From: Verrucomicrobiota bacterium
GTDB lineage: Bacteria > Verrucomicrobiota > Kiritimatiellia > JAAZAB01
Direction of reading: 5' to 3'
NCBI GenBank assembly: GCA_018896395.1
Contig: JAHIMN010000156.1
Coordinates: 1-6,162 of the forward strand
DNA: 6,162 nt
Below the pieces are notes generated by a model. The model saw only the letters and a list, made by a program, of their open reading frames with translations, ran no database searches and was not told where the DNA came from. Of the stretch, positions 5,850 to 6,162 are shown one piece after another. How positions within the stretch are numbered: the first letter of the stretch is position 1; every line of letters begins with the position of its first letter. Position numbers and translations under genes: made by a program.

Positions 5850-6162
5850 TCAGTGGCGAGAAGTTGCCATCTTTTTGATCAATTTTATGGCGGCATCAGC
5901 CAGCATATCGCCCGTCTTCGGGGCCATGCGGCTTGGCGGCCCCAGCGTGGTTTCGTAACCGCCGCGAGTAAAGGCATCTTTTGTTGGAACATAACCGATC
6001 ATGCCATTCGCTCCGCCCACTACAAACGAATGTTTCGGGAAAGTATCCGTTTTAATGCGCAGTTGATGCTCAATAAAATATTCCGCCGGAATCCCGGCAA
6101 AATGCCAGTCACCGAGCCTGATGACCTGGACCTCGGCCGGTTGAGTGCCTTGCCTGGCTATC
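5850..6162 (-). CDS. Neutral ceramidase-like hydrolase, C-terminal fragment (5' end outside window)
   Basis: The last 103 residues of a gene that begins beyond the right edge are visible, ending at TGA (5852-5850). The translated end contains VIRLGDWHFAGIPAEYFIEH, then GYVPTKDAFTRGGYET, then a tail with TGDMLADAAIKLI. This matches the end of the ceramidase catalytic domain: the IPAE glutamate (residue 27 of the fragment) corresponds to the PGE zinc-ligand region, and GYVPT (Tyr57) to the conserved tyrosine segment. It aligns with the C-terminus of the complete ceramidase-like gene at 2529-3986 (VLRLGEAAF, GSYLPT), so the two are diverged paralogs flanking the barrel genes. This copy keeps the more canonical IPAE and GYVPT forms. 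The zinc histidines and nucleophile loop would lie outside the window, so whether it is secreted or active cannot be judged. Confidence 0.8.
   Translation of the reverse strand, partial: IARQGTQPAEVQVIRLGDWHFAGIPAEYFIEHQLRIKTDTFPKHSFVVGGANGMIGYVPTKDAFTRGGYETTLGPPSRMAPKTGDMLADAAIKLIKKMATSRH

Overview
This window holds one co-directional gene cluster on the minus strand: five complete genes and the 3' end of a sixth. Read in the direction of transcription (right to left) they are: the C-terminus of a neutral-ceramidase-like hydrolase (5850-6162), two sugar-phosphate-isomerase/epimerase-like TIM barrels (5625-4891 and 4883-4053), a complete ceramidase-like hydrolase (3986-2529), and two proteins of the uroporphyrinogen decarboxylase (URO-D)/corrinoid methyltransferase superfamily (2389-1307 and 1251-115). 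The gaps are 224, 7, 66, 139 and 55 bp. The two barrels are almost certainly co-transcribed and probably translationally coupled. Most or all of the rest could form one operon, although a second promoter in the 139-bp gap is possible. No plus-strand gene is convincing. I saw no tRNA, rRNA, CRISPR array, transposase or phage gene.

The organism is most likely an uncultured environmental or gut bacterium with moderate to high GC. Side-by-side expansions of xylose-isomerase-like barrels, URO-D-like proteins and ceramidase-like proteins are typical of the PVC superphylum (Lentisphaerota, Kiritimatiellota, Planctomycetota, Verrucomicrobiota). The 10-nt-period 'ATCCGTGTTC' intergenic repeat also recalls such genomes. 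This is inference from gene content; there is no phylogenetic marker in the window.

Layout: 1-114 is a non-coding or undetermined edge with a possible stem-loop. 115-2389 carries the GC-rich URO-D-like pair. 2390-2528 is an AT-richer spacer with a short inverted repeat inside a weak promoter-like arrangement. 2529-3986 is the ceramidase-like gene. 4053-5625 holds the barrel pair. 5626-5849 contains facing copies of a 10-nt-period repeat. 5850-6162 is the truncated second ceramidase-like gene.

How the genes could work together (inference): the barrels would isomerise, epimerise or cleave a sugar or polyol derivative. The ceramidase-like proteins would hydrolyse an amide or similar bond on a related substrate. 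The URO-D-like proteins could act in a demethylation or decarboxylation step. No corrinoid protein, transporter or regulator is visible, so the substrate cannot be named. The most unusual points are the three paralog pairs in one cluster, the replacement of conserved metal-ligand motifs in one URO-D-like protein (DSDG for HSCG) and in the complete ceramidase-like protein (no histidine at the expected second zinc-ligand site), and the inverted pair of tandem repeats.
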